In this document: positions 1-7,784 of the stretch, piece by piece
Layout: every line of letters starts with the position of its first letter
Position numbering within the stretch: position 1 is the first letter of the stretch
Source: Actinomarina sp002308095
Lineage (GTDB): Bacteria; Actinomycetota; Acidimicrobiia; Actinomarinales; Actinomarinaceae
Direction: 5' to 3'
Length of the DNA stretch: 64,000 nucleotides
Assembly (NCBI GenBank): GCA_045563135.1
Contig: JBJKUL010000002.1
Span: 15,574-79,573 of the forward strand
The notes under the pieces: model-generated
Databases searched by the model: none
What the model saw: the letters and a program-made list of their open reading frames with translations, nothing else
Told to the model about the DNA's origin: nothing
Translations under genes and position numbers: made by a program

Positions 1-339
1 AAGAATCAGCGAGCTAAGAGAAAATAGAATTACATATAAAATATTGGAAACTAAATCTCTAAAGTTTGAATTATAAAGTTTAAAAGTATTCAAAAACTCG
101 ATAGGTATAAAGAGCAAGAAAATTGATCCTAAAAATAGTATTAAAAACCAAAATAAACCTTGACCGTTCCATGCAATTATTTTGGAATCCACTCTTCCTG
201 TTGACTCTAAAAGAAGATAAATTGAGAATCCACTTAATAAAGAACCTAGTGAGAAAATATATAGTCCTAGCATGCTGTAAAAATTTTTTAATTCAAAACC
301 TAGATTTAATTTTGAGATTTTTTTACTTTCATAATTCAT
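1..339 (-). CDS. Partial membrane protein, 3' end outside window
   Basis: Starting from the ATG at 337-339 on the minus strand, the frame stays open for 113 codons to the window edge, so the C-terminus is missing. Three hydrophobic stretches (about residues 22-45, 60-84 and 98-113) separated by short polar segments indicate a polytopic membrane protein. The N-terminal 20 residues are polar and Lys-rich, as expected for a cytoplasmic tail. I recognise no family. It is divergent from the Nfu-like gene at 383, with 43 bases between the start codons, so the two promoters share that gap. Confidence 0.6.
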   Translation of the reverse strand, partial: MNYESKKISKLNLGFELKNFYSMLGLYIFSLGSLLSGFSIYLLLESTGRVDSKIIAWNGQGLFWFLILFLGSIFLLFIPIEFLNTFKLYNSNFRDLVSNILYVILFSLSSLIL

Positions 340-382
340 ACTCACATATATTAATATTTAAACGATTAAACTAAGCTTATAT

Positions 383-625
383 ATGGAATTTATTAAAACT
401 CCCAACCCAAATGCTATGAAAATAGAAATCTCACACAAACTTGAAGTGGGAACTAAAATTCACTCTTTGTCTGACACAGAAGATAAACTTTGTACTCTAT
501 TCATTAATACTCCAGGAGTTAGTGCTGTTTTTGTTGGTCCTGGATTTTTAACACTAACAAAAACAGAAGATGCTGACTGGGATTCAGTAAAAGCTGATAT
601 TGCTGGTCAATTTGATAAACTATAG
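383..625 (+). CDS. Nfu/NifU N-terminal domain protein (Fe-S scaffold-associated)
   Basis: The 80-residue protein opens with the TPNPNAMK motif typical of the Nfu N-terminal domain (PF08712) and contains the GVSAVFVGPGFLTLTK core strand-turn-strand of that fold. In most Nfu proteins this domain precedes a CxxC-bearing scaffold domain; here the scaffold half is absent and there is no Cys pair, so it probably assists Fe-S or metal transfer rather than carrying a cluster itself. ErpA- and Mrp-type Fe-S carriers lie within 3 kb. A TAAGCT box 5 bases before the ATG is a possible leaderless promoter. Confidence 0.8.
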   Translation: MEFIKTPNPNAMKIEISHKLEVGTKIHSLSDTEDKLCTLFINTPGVSAVFVGPGFLTLTKTEDADWDSVKADIAGQFDKL

Positions 626-627
626 TC

Positions 628-1243
628 ATGGAAAACTTTAACTCAGACCCAAAACCTGGAAGACTTATACTCCCCCTCGTTCTTATAGGAATGATCTGCT
701 ACAACTTATACATTTATAAACCGAGTGTCAACAAACAACAGCCTAGAAGTCGTTAATATTGAGGAAAACGCTGACCAAGATAATAGCTCAAATGAAGTCG
801 TGGATGAGACTACAACTACAAGTACTACTACTACTACCTTGCCTGAAAATGTAGTTGCTTATTTAGAAGAAATTCAAGCAGAGAAAATACAATCAACTGA
901 ACTCGGGAAAAAAGTTCTTGAAACTAACGAACGTTGGAATAATAAAGAGACTTCTTACCAAGAAGCACAACAAGAATTCAAAGAATTTATTTCTGATGCT
1001 GAACAATTTGTTGCTACTGTAAGCGAACCTGGACCACCGACATCAAATGCAAGCCTTGTCTCTAACCATGAAGAATTAAAAGTATTAGTTAACTTAATTT
1101 ATGAAGACACTAAAGAATTACTCGAAGGTCTTACAGCTTCAGATACTGGTGAGAGACGTTCTGCTGCTTTAAGTTCTTTTAATAGTAATTTAGGAGTCTT
1201 TTCAACAAAAAATAGAAGAGATTATTGCTTTTTCAACCTCTAG
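628..1243 (+). CDS. Membrane-anchored Thr-rich-linker protein, apparently frameshifted
   Basis: An ATG at 628 starts a 42-codon frame that encodes one membrane helix (about residues 12-30) and stops at 754-756. A second frame with a GTG at 725 overlaps it and runs to 1243 (172 codons): an acidic segment, a TTTTSTTTTT linker, then a Glu/Gln-rich, probably coiled-coil region. Helix plus Thr-rich linker plus outer domain is the usual order of actinobacterial exported proteins, so I read the two frames as one gene broken by an indel near 722-756. The alternative is two overlapping genes. The outer domain is not recognised. The 3' end overlaps glnII by 4 bases, tail to tail. Confidence 0.55.
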
Positions 1244-2268
1244 CTAGCAGCTGCTGAACAAACCGTATCAATCATTAGCATTGCGATAACATAAGGATCT
1301 GCATTAGCATTTGGTCTTCTATCTTCTAGATAACCTTTTTTGTCAACTTCGACTTGCCAAGGGATTCTGATTGATGCTCCTCTATCACTTACTCCATATG
1401 AAAAGGTGTCATATTTTTGAGTCTCATGTGCACCAGTTAGCCTGTCCTCAATTGCTGCACCATAATTTTTAACATGGAGTTCAGCATTTTTACCAAGCGC
1501 TTCACATCCTGCAACTATCGCGTCAAATCCACCTTCTTCTCTCATTTGTTTAGTTGAGAAGTTGGTATGCATACCAGCACCATTCCAGTCACCTTTGACA
1601 GGTTTAGGATCTAGTGTTGCTGAAATATTGTAATCCTCTGCAATTCTGTAGAGTAACCATCTTGCTACCCAAATTTGATCTCCAATTGCTGGTGCTCCCA
1701 CAGGACCAATCTGGAACTCCCACTGACCAGGCATAACTTCTGCATTGGTGCCTGATATCTCTAACCCTGCTTCCATACAAGCAGTTGCATGCTCTTCAGA
1801 AATATCTCTACCATATACTTCATCAGCTCCGACGCCACAGTAGTACCCACCCTGTGGAGCAGGATAACCTGAAGGTGGAAAACCTAGTGGTTGTCCATAC
1901 TTTAAGGAATCATAAGACTGTTCATAAAATGTATATTCTTGCTCTAATCCAAACATTGGTTCGAATTCTGAAAAATTTTCAGCTGCCTCAGCGGCTGCTG
2001 CTCTTGTGTTAGAAGCATGTGGAGTCATGTCAACATTTAGAACTTCACACATAACAAGTATATTTTCTCCACCTCTAAGAGGATCTTTAAATGTTGCTAC
2101 TGGATTCAAAACACAATCTGATTGATCACCTGTAGCTTGTTGTGTACTCGAGCCGTCAAAACCCCATACAGGAGGCTCTGTACCTTGTTCCATAATTTTT
2201 GTTTTACTCCTTAGTTTGGCGGTAGGAGTTTGACCGTCTATCCATATATATTCTGCTTTTATTTTCAT
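1240..2268 (-). CDS. glnII: Glutamine synthetase, type II (GSII)
   Basis: It makes glutamine from glutamate, ammonia and ATP in the cytoplasm. The short 342-residue length, the WGFDGSST motif near the N-terminus, the GLEQEYTF metal-site motif and the PGQWEFQIG stretch are those of the eukaryotic-like GSII family rather than the longer GlnA type. The frame also has a TTG at 2277, but the ATG at 2268 is preceded by TACATT with a 7-base gap, the leaderless pattern of this genome, so I place the start there. It is divergent from a GlnR-like regulator (2336), which probably controls it. A second, GlnA-type synthetase may exist elsewhere. Confidence 0.95.
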   Translation of the reverse strand: MKIKAEYIWIDGQTPTAKLRSKTKIMEQGTEPPVWGFDGSSTQQATGDQSDCVLNPVATFKDPLRGGENILVMCEVLNVDMTPHASNTRAAAAEAAENFSEFEPMFGLEQEYTFYEQSYDSLKYGQPLGFPPSGYPAPQGGYYCGVGADEVYGRDISEEHATACMEAGLEISGTNAEVMPGQWEFQIGPVGAPAIGDQIWVARWLLYRIAEDYNISATLDPKPVKGDWNGAGMHTNFSTKQMREEGGFDAIVAGCEALGKNAELHVKNYGAAIEDRLTGAHETQKYDTFSYGVSDRGASIRIPWQVEVDKKGYLEDRRPNANADPYVIAMLMIDTVCSAAAS

Positions 2269-2275
2269 AGTTAAC

Positions 2276-2281
2276 AATGTA
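2276..2281 (-). promoter_or_regulatory. -10 box of glnII (leaderless)
   Basis: TACATT on the minus strand ends 7 bases before the ATG at 2268, placing transcription start at or next to the start codon. It decides between TTG 2277 and ATG 2268. Confidence 0.6.
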
Positions 2282-2305
2282 GTATTTATTTTAATTATTG
2301 ATATA

Positions 2306-2331
2306 TTTCAAATATTAAATAATTGTTTCAA
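2306..2331 (+). promoter_or_regulatory. Candidate regulator site: TTTCAA direct repeat
   Basis: TTTCAA occurs at 2306-2311 and 2326-2331, exactly 20 bases apart (about two helical turns), in the 67-base gap between glnII and the OmpR-type regulator. OmpR-family proteins, GlnR included, bind tandem half-sites. The motif is short and AT-rich, so this is weak evidence. Confidence 0.25.
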
Positions 2332-2335
2332 GAAA

Positions 2336-2965
2336 ATGATAAAAGCATATATAAATTTAGATAAAAATCATGCAAGTTTTTTGCAATTATTTAAAGACGC
2401 TGAAATTAAAAAAATTTCTTTAAAGAGTATTAAAAACCAAAATGAAATTGATATTGCACTTACCTCACTCAGTAAATATGGGGAAACGAAAAAAAACTTG
2501 TCTGATTTAGAATCTGCATCAAAACCTGTTCCAGAACTTATTGTATGTGAGGATGAATCTTTTGATCAGACGGTAGATTTAATTAAGAATCCCCGTATTG
2601 AGATTATATCTTCTAAAAGTGGCCTTATTGAGGTAGTCGCACGAATTCAATCCCTACTGGGAGACACTAACTCTGAAAAAATGGAATTTAAAGACTTAGT
2701 AATAAATCTCAAAACTTATGAAGCAAAAGCTGGTGAGGTTCTGCTGGATTTAACTTTCATGGAGTATGAGTTACTTAAGTTTTTTATTGAAAACCAAGAA
2801 AATGTCTGGTCCAGGGAACAATTACTTGAAAAAGTATGGGGTTACGATTATTTTGGTGGAGCTAGAACTGTTGATGTACACGTTAGAAGGTTAAGAGCAA
2901 AATTAGGTGAAAATAGATCTGAATGGATAAAAACTGTCCACTCAGTGGGTTATAAATTTAACTAA
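2336..2965 (+). CDS. OmpR/PhoB-type DNA-binding regulator, GlnR-like
   Basis: The C-terminal ~95 residues are a clear winged-helix effector domain (EYELLKFF, LLEKVWGYDYFGGARTVDVH, VRRLRAKLG, TVHSVGYKF). The N-terminal ~110 residues have the length of a receiver domain but no convincing acidic pocket or phosphorylatable Asp in a hydrophobic strand. That is how GlnR, the orphan nitrogen regulator of actinobacteria, differs from ordinary response regulators, and this gene stands divergent to glnII with a 67-base gap. No histidine kinase is adjacent. I infer nitrogen control of glnII; a general orphan regulator remains possible. Confidence 0.75.
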   Translation: MIKAYINLDKNHASFLQLFKDAEIKKISLKSIKNQNEIDIALTSLSKYGETKKNLSDLESASKPVPELIVCEDESFDQTVDLIKNPRIEIISSKSGLIEVVARIQSLLGDTNSEKMEFKDLVINLKTYEAKAGEVLLDLTFMEYELLKFFIENQENVWSREQLLEKVWGYDYFGGARTVDVHVRRLRAKLGENRSEWIKTVHSVGYKFN

Positions 2966-3305
2966 AGCTGTTACCGCAACCACAGGTTCTTGAAACATTT
3001 GGATTATCAATAGAGAAACCTGTTTCCATAAGTCCCTCTTTGTAGTCTAAGGTTGCTCCTCTTATATGATCAACACTTTGATTATCAACAACAATAGAGA
3101 CTTCTCCGTACTCCTCAGTGAAGTCATTTTCAGATTTTTCTGTGTCAAAAAACATTTCATATGAAAGGCCAGAACAACCACCTGGTTTTACACCCATTCT
3201 TAAGAAGCTACTGTCTGTACTCTCAGCTTCTTTTAACTCTTTAAGTTTTCTTACGGCGCTTTCTGTTGCAAGCACTACTCTTGATGATTTTATTTGTAAA
3301 TCCAT
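2958..3305 (-). CDS. erpA: Iron-sulfur cluster insertion protein, ErpA/IscA family
   Basis: A-type carriers hold an Fe-S cluster with three Cys and pass it to apo-enzymes. This 115-residue protein has all three: C44 in the PGGCSGLSYEM motif and C108/C110 in the C-terminal CGCGNSF motif. Length and motif spacing match the family, but ErpA, IscA and SufA cannot be told apart by motif alone. A complete promoter precedes it: TTATTG at 3335-3340, a 17-base spacer, and TATAAT ending 6 bases before the ATG. Its 3' end overlaps the GlnR-like gene by 8 bases, tail to tail. Nfu-like and Mrp genes are close by. Confidence 0.9.
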   Translation of the reverse strand: MDLQIKSSRVVLATESAVRKLKELKEAESTDSSFLRMGVKPGGCSGLSYEMFFDTEKSENDFTEEYGEVSIVVDNQSVDHIRGATLDYKEGLMETGFSIDNPNVSRTCGCGNSFS

Positions 3306-3311
3306 ATTCTC

Positions 3312-3340
3312 ATTATACCAAACATTGTTTTATTCAATAA
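3312..3340 (-). promoter_or_regulatory. erpA promoter (-35 TTATTG, -10 TATAAT), leaderless
   Basis: On the minus strand TTATTG (3335-3340) and TATAAT (3312-3317) are 17 bases apart and the -10 box ends 6 bases before the start codon. It is the most consensus-like promoter in the window. Confidence 0.8.
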
Positions 3341-3348
3341 ATTAATAA

Positions 3349-3376
3349 TTACATGTTTCTATATAGACTTTAAAAT
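3349..3376 (+). promoter_or_regulatory. mrp promoter (-35 TTACAT, -10 TAAAAT), leaderless
   Basis: TTACAT (3349-3354) and TAAAAT (3371-3376) have a 16-base spacer; the -10 box ends 6 bases before the ATG at 3383. It probably drives mrp-selA-selB. Confidence 0.65.
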
Positions 3377-3382
3377 AAAAGT

Positions 3383-4510
3383 ATGACGCACAATGATATT
3401 CTTTTAAAACATCTTTCAACAATAGTTGACCCAGAGCTAGGTGTAAATATTGTTGAGCTAGGCATGGTAAAAGATATTACATATAAAGATTCAGCTGTTT
3501 ATATTCAACTGGCATTAACAATTGCTGAATGTCCAATGAGAAATCAAATCGAAACTGAAATCAATCGTAAACTTTTACTAATGGAAAATATAGATTCAGT
3601 AAAGATTGACGTAGTTGCAATGAATAAAAAAGATAGAAGTGCAGTAATGGAGAAAGCTAGAAAGAAAGCAAGAGATAATGCCACAGAAACTAAAATTGAT
3701 CCTCAAACAAGAGTCATTGCAATAGGAAGTGGAAAAGGCGGTGTTGGTAAATCTACTATCTCAACGAATATAGCACTTGGTCTTGAAAAACAGGGATACA
3801 AAACGGGATTGCTTGATGCAGATATATGGGGATTCTCTATTCCACGCCTTCTAGGTATTCAAGCCCGTTTAGAAGCAGGAGAAGATAAAAAAATAATTCC
3901 CTATAAAAGGGGAAACCTTGAAGTAGTCTCTACAGGTTTAATTACAGAAGATGAGGATACGGCACTCATGTGGAGAGGTTTAATGTTGAGTAAAGCACTA
4001 GAGCAATTTCTTAATGATGTAGCCTGGAGCAAGTTAGACTATCTTATCATCGACCTACCCCCAGGTACGGGAGATATTCAAATGGCACTCGGACGATTAC
4101 TTCCTCAAGCAGAGTTAATTGTTGTTACAACACCTCAAGTAACAGCACAAAAAGTTGCTACTAGAGTTGCTGATATGGCAAAAAGAAGCTTCATTCCCCT
4201 TTTAGGCGTTATTGAGAATATGTCATACTTTGAAACAAATACTGGAAAAAAATATGAAATATTTGGCGAAGGTGGAGGTGAAAAGCTCGCTGAGCAGTTT
4301 GCTATACCTTTATTGATGAAGATTCCTCTAAGTGAGAGCACAACTACAGAAGCTGATAAAGGAATACCTTTAATTGAACAACAAGCAGACACCCCGACAA
4401 AGTCGTCTCTCAACACATTAGTAAATAAAATAACTGATGCTTTACCACCAATAACGGATGAGACATGTACAGGTCGAATTGCAAAAGTTTTTGAAGAGTT
4501 AGCAAACTAA
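3383..4510 (+). CDS. mrp: Mrp/NBP35-family Fe-S carrier P-loop ATPase
   Basis: Mrp (ApbC) proteins are dimeric ATPases that bind and transfer Fe-S clusters. Residues 1-85 form a MIP18/DUF59 domain (IVDPELGVNIVELGMV). A deviant Walker A motif, GSGKGGVGKST, sits at 115-125, followed by DADIWG and DLPPGTGD. The CxxC pair that many family members carry just before the IFGxGGG motif is replaced by uncharged residues, as in some actinobacterial Mrp proteins, so cluster binding may use other ligands. The gene is followed 5 bases later by selA, suggesting co-transcription with the selenocysteine genes. Confidence 0.92.
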   Translation: MTHNDILLKHLSTIVDPELGVNIVELGMVKDITYKDSAVYIQLALTIAECPMRNQIETEINRKLLLMENIDSVKIDVVAMNKKDRSAVMEKARKKARDNATETKIDPQTRVIAIGSGKGGVGKSTISTNIALGLEKQGYKTGLLDADIWGFSIPRLLGIQARLEAGEDKKIIPYKRGNLEVVSTGLITEDEDTALMWRGLMLSKALEQFLNDVAWSKLDYLIIDLPPGTGDIQMALGRLLPQAELIVVTTPQVTAQKVATRVADMAKRSFIPLLGVIENMSYFETNTGKKYEIFGEGGGEKLAEQFAIPLLMKIPLSESTTTEADKGIPLIEQQADTPTKSSLNTLVNKITDALPPITDETCTGRIAKVFEELAN

Positions 4511-4515
4511 ACTTT

Positions 4516-5811
4516 ATGGAAAATATATCTGTAAATGCATTAGTGGATTCGTATCAAATCCATTTACCTAGAGAAGTATGCCTCAATGTTGCAAAAAATA
4601 TTCTTTTAGAATTTTCAGATAAAGAAAATATTCTTGAGGAATACAAGGTAGCAATAGACAATTTAATGGCCAATGAACAAATAAAAGTTATAAATTGTAC
4701 AGGAACACTTCTACATACAAATTTAGGGAGAGCTCAAACGAATATGTCATTTCAAGGACACGCATCAAATATTGAATTTGACTTGGTTAAACAATCTCGG
4801 GGCAAAAGAAATTTATATTTATCTTATTCTATGAATTTACTACTTGGAACAGAGGGGGTCTGTTTTGTAAACAATAATGCTTCGTCATTATTCCTTACTC
4901 TGCATTCTCTTAAGAAAAATAATGAAGTAGATTCTGTAATCATATCTAGAGGAGAAATAGTTGAAATTGGAGGTTCCTATAGATTGCCAGAAATTATTGC
5001 AGAAACTGGTTTAAAACTTATAGAGGTTGGGACTACTAATAAAACTCATATTAAAGATTACGCTTCAGCATTAAAGCAGAATCCACAGTCTTTAGTTTTG
5101 AAAGTACATAGATCAAATTTTACTATCTCAGGATTTGTAGAGGAAGTCTCAATTAAAGATCTAAAAGCTCTTACTAAAGAGCATGAAGCCCTCCTTGTTC
5201 ACGACATAGGTAGTGGTTTAGTTGTTGAAAAAAAATTCTTAGAGAAAAATAATATTGGCTATTTTGCTAACGAACAGCATGTACAAGACTCAATTGCTGA
5301 TGGGGCAGACTTAGTTATGTTCTCTGGTGATAAATTATTTGGTTCTATTCAAGCAGGAATAATCGCTGGAAAAGAAAGTCTTATCAGAGACATGAAAGAT
5401 TCACCACTCTTTAGAACATATCGATGTTCACCAGTTGTTAGCTATGAGCTGCAAAAGACTACAGAGTTGTATCTTTCAAAAAAAGAAGATTCTATTCCCT
5501 TGTGGCATTTTTTAAAACTTTCATATGAAGAACTTTTAAAAAGAGTCAATACCCTCTCTGATGCTATATCTTTGGAACATTCTATAGAGGAAAGCTATTC
5601 ATTAATAGGTGGTGGAAGTATGCCAGATGTAAGAATCCCCTCACCTGTTATAACTATTCAAACTTCACTAGTTAAGAATATTCTTAGCAAGCTATCTACT
5701 CTTAGTATTCCGATAATCCCAAGAGTTAAGGGTGAGAAAGTAATTTTTGATTTGAGATCCTCTTTTGAAGCTGATGATGTACTTATTGCCGATGCTTTAA
5801 AAAACTTATGA
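4516..5811 (+). CDS. selA: L-seryl-tRNA(Sec) selenium transferase
   Basis: SelA is a PLP enzyme that converts seryl-tRNA(Sec) to selenocysteinyl-tRNA(Sec) using selenophosphate. The 431 residues include the N-terminal tRNA-recognition region, the INCTGTLLHTNLGRA motif near residue 60 and the FSGDKLFGSIQAG segment in which K273 is the predicted PLP lysine. Length is slightly under the family's usual ~460. It overlaps selB by 4 bases (ATGA), so the two are translationally coupled. selD and selC are not in the window. The organism must make at least one selenoprotein for this pair to be kept. Confidence 0.95.
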   Translation: MENISVNALVDSYQIHLPREVCLNVAKNILLEFSDKENILEEYKVAIDNLMANEQIKVINCTGTLLHTNLGRAQTNMSFQGHASNIEFDLVKQSRGKRNLYLSYSMNLLLGTEGVCFVNNNASSLFLTLHSLKKNNEVDSVIISRGEIVEIGGSYRLPEIIAETGLKLIEVGTTNKTHIKDYASALKQNPQSLVLKVHRSNFTISGFVEEVSIKDLKALTKEHEALLVHDIGSGLVVEKKFLEKNNIGYFANEQHVQDSIADGADLVMFSGDKLFGSIQAGIIAGKESLIRDMKDSPLFRTYRCSPVVSYELQKTTELYLSKKEDSIPLWHFLKLSYEELLKRVNTLSDAISLEHSIEESYSLIGGGSMPDVRIPSPVITIQTSLVKNILSKLSTLSIPIIPRVKGEKVIFDLRSSFEADDVLIADALKNL

Positions 5812-7478
5812 CGGTACTTGCTACTGCTGGCCATGTAGATCACGGTAAATCTACTCTTGTAAATTTTTTAACTGAACAAGAAACAGATAGGTTAAAAGAA
5901 GAGAAAAGCCGTGGATTGACCATAAACCTTGGTTATACATTCTATAAACACAAAAATGAAACAGTCTCTATCGTTGATGTACCAGGACACAGAGATTTTT
6001 TTAAGAATACGGTTGCTGGGTTTTCAAATGCTGATGCAATTCTATTTGTAATTGACAGCACTCAAGGATGGTCCGAGCAATCTGAACAACACTTTAGAGC
6101 GTTGATTGGTCTTTCTAAGCTAAATATTATTTTCATCTTCACCAAACTTGACTTGCCTGAATCAAATATTGATGAAGATGGACTCATTGAAAAAATAACG
6201 ACCGTGAAAGGATTAAACTACTCAATTCTTACATTTAATAAGAATACGACAAATAAAGAGGATCTGATTGAAGACATCCAGAATTTTATAAAATCATTAT
6301 CAAATAGTTATTCTTCTTTTTGGGTAGATAGAAGCTTTGTTATAGACGGGATTGGAAGAATTGTAACTGGAACCGCTGGGAAGAATTTTATAATTGACAA
6401 TTTATTTTTATCTCCTACTGGAAAAAGCTTAGAGATAAAAAGTATTGAAAGTGTTAACAAGGAGTACTCAGAAAGTCCTGGATCTCAAAGAATTGCTATA
6501 TCGTTAAAGAAGTCCAGAGATGCTACCCCTAAAAGAGGTGATGTTTTAACAAATGAGGTTTTACAAGTATCAGATCATATACTTATTCGGATCAATCTTG
6601 AAGCCGCAGATAAACTTACAAGAAATACCATGAAGCTGTTTGTTGGGACTACAAATAAACTTGTCGAGAAATACTATCTCTTAAACGTAAATCAAATTCA
6701 ATATGCTGTAGTAAAACTAAATGAACCTACAGCTATACCAGTTTATGAAAGAATGATTTTGCATGATATTGATGGCAATCATTTTTTTGGCTGTGAGTTT
6801 TTAATGCCTCTTGTTAATCAACATTTAGTAAGACACCTGATAAAACAGTCCAAAACCTTGTCTGAAAATAATAGTTTATATAATCTGCTTAACTTTTTAC
6901 CCTTTAATCAAACCTCAGAAGACTTAAAAGTAGGGAATCTATTTACCGATAAAATAACATTAGAAAATATTCATAACCATATAAATGAAAATTATGAAAA
7001 AATAAACCGACTCGGAATTGTGGAATATTTTAATAAGGTATTTTTTATTGATGAACAGAACATAAGTGAGCTTTTTAACTATTTTGATGATCTCTCTATA
7101 AATGAGAACCAAATTAAATTGGTTGAAGAAAATACTTTGGAAAACTTAAGGACTTTAGATTTAATCTATAAAGAACTTGGGAATGATCTATCTGTCCCCG
7201 ACATAGACTTAAAAAAATTTGATAGAGAAATTGTAAAAAATCTATTCTTAAATGGAAACCTGATAAGAGTTTCAAAAAATATACTTTACACAGAGGAACA
7301 TATGCAAAGAGTTAAAGCTGTTATACAGAGACTCCCTTCAACATTTACCGTTGGACAATTCAAGAGTGAGAGTGGCCTTTCTAGAAAATACACTATTCCA
7401 CTTTTAGAAATTTTAGACAACAAACAAATTACAAAAAAAATAGATAGTGATGGGTTAAGAGAAAAATTAGTCAGCTAG
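5808..7478 (+). CDS. selB: Selenocysteine-specific elongation factor
   Basis: SelB is the EF-Tu-like GTPase that brings Sec-tRNA(Sec) to UGA codons marked by a SECIS hairpin. The G1 motif GHVDHGKST (residues 8-16), DVPGH (G3) and FTKLD (G4 variant) are all present, followed by EF-Tu domain 2/3-like regions and a C-terminal winged-helix part ending near TFTVGQFKSESG, the SECIS-binding region. At 556 residues it is somewhat shorter than the E. coli protein. Its last 12 bases overlap whiB, tail to tail. Confidence 0.95.
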   Translation: MTVLATAGHVDHGKSTLVNFLTEQETDRLKEEKSRGLTINLGYTFYKHKNETVSIVDVPGHRDFFKNTVAGFSNADAILFVIDSTQGWSEQSEQHFRALIGLSKLNIIFIFTKLDLPESNIDEDGLIEKITTVKGLNYSILTFNKNTTNKEDLIEDIQNFIKSLSNSYSSFWVDRSFVIDGIGRIVTGTAGKNFIIDNLFLSPTGKSLEIKSIESVNKEYSESPGSQRIAISLKKSRDATPKRGDVLTNEVLQVSDHILIRINLEAADKLTRNTMKLFVGTTNKLVEKYYLLNVNQIQYAVVKLNEPTAIPVYERMILHDIDGNHFFGCEFLMPLVNQHLVRHLIKQSKTLSENNSLYNLLNFLPFNQTSEDLKVGNLFTDKITLENIHNHINENYEKINRLGIVEYFNKVFFIDEQNISELFNYFDDLSINENQIKLVEENTLENLRTLDLIYKELGNDLSVPDIDLKKFDREIVKNLFLNGNLIRVSKNILYTEEHMQRVKAVIQRLPSTFTVGQFKSESGLSRKYTIPLLEILDNKQITKKIDSDGLREKLVS

Positions 7479-7724
7479 AACTAAGTTTCTCTTCCTTTCA
7501 ACTTCATTCATTCCTCCCCAGACGCCAAAAGGTTCAGAAATCTCATAAGCTTCTTCGAGACAATCAAACTTAACAGGACAACCATTACATACAGACTTTG
7601 CTTTTAGTTCTCTTTTTTCTCTATCTTCTTTTTTCTCAAATGTAGCAGGTGGAAAGAAAAGATTGCTACTGTGTTGTCGGCAGAGTGCATCGTACTGCCA
7701 AGTTGAAATGTTTATTTGTAACAT
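7467..7724 (-). CDS. WhiB-like [4Fe-4S] transcription regulator
   Basis: Wbl proteins are small Fe-S regulators confined to Actinobacteria and their phages; they usually act on promoters through the principal sigma factor. This 85-residue member has the four cluster Cys (C15, C46, C49, C55, spacing CxxC...C), a preceding FFP motif and the signature GVWGG turn at 67-71, followed by a basic tail. TATTGT at 7731-7736 ends 6 bases before the ATG, a leaderless promoter. It is the strongest taxonomic marker in the window. I cannot assign it to a WhiB1-7 subclass. Confidence 0.93.
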   Translation of the reverse strand: MLQINISTWQYDALCRQHSSNLFFPPATFEKKEDREKRELKAKSVCNGCPVKFDCLEEAYEISEPFGVWGGMNEVERKRNLVLAD

Positions 7725-7730
7725 ACATAG

Positions 7731-7736
7731 ACAATA
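7731..7736 (-). promoter_or_regulatory. -10 box of whiB-like gene (leaderless)
   Basis: TATTGT on the minus strand, 6 bases before the ATG at 7724. Confidence 0.6.
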
Positions 7737-7762
7737 TTTAAGAAATTAGAAATGGCAAAAGG

Positions 7763-7784
7763 TTTTTTTCGCGAAGTTTTATGC
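7763..7784. repeat. Short partial copy of the 57-59 kb intergenic element
   Basis: This 22-base run of seven T, then CGCGAA and a TTTTAT tail, matches 57268-57289 at 20 of 22 positions. Like the copies near 58 kb it lies directly after the stop of a minus-strand gene. It may be a remnant or simply a shared 3'-end motif. Confidence 0.4.

Noticed and set aside
123..374. 83-codon plus-strand frame
   Set aside because: It is antisense to a better membrane-protein frame (1-339, minus) that is open through the window edge.
1958..1970. Another GGTTCGAAT match to a tRNA T-loop
   Set aside because: It lies inside glnII coding sequence and has no cloverleaf.
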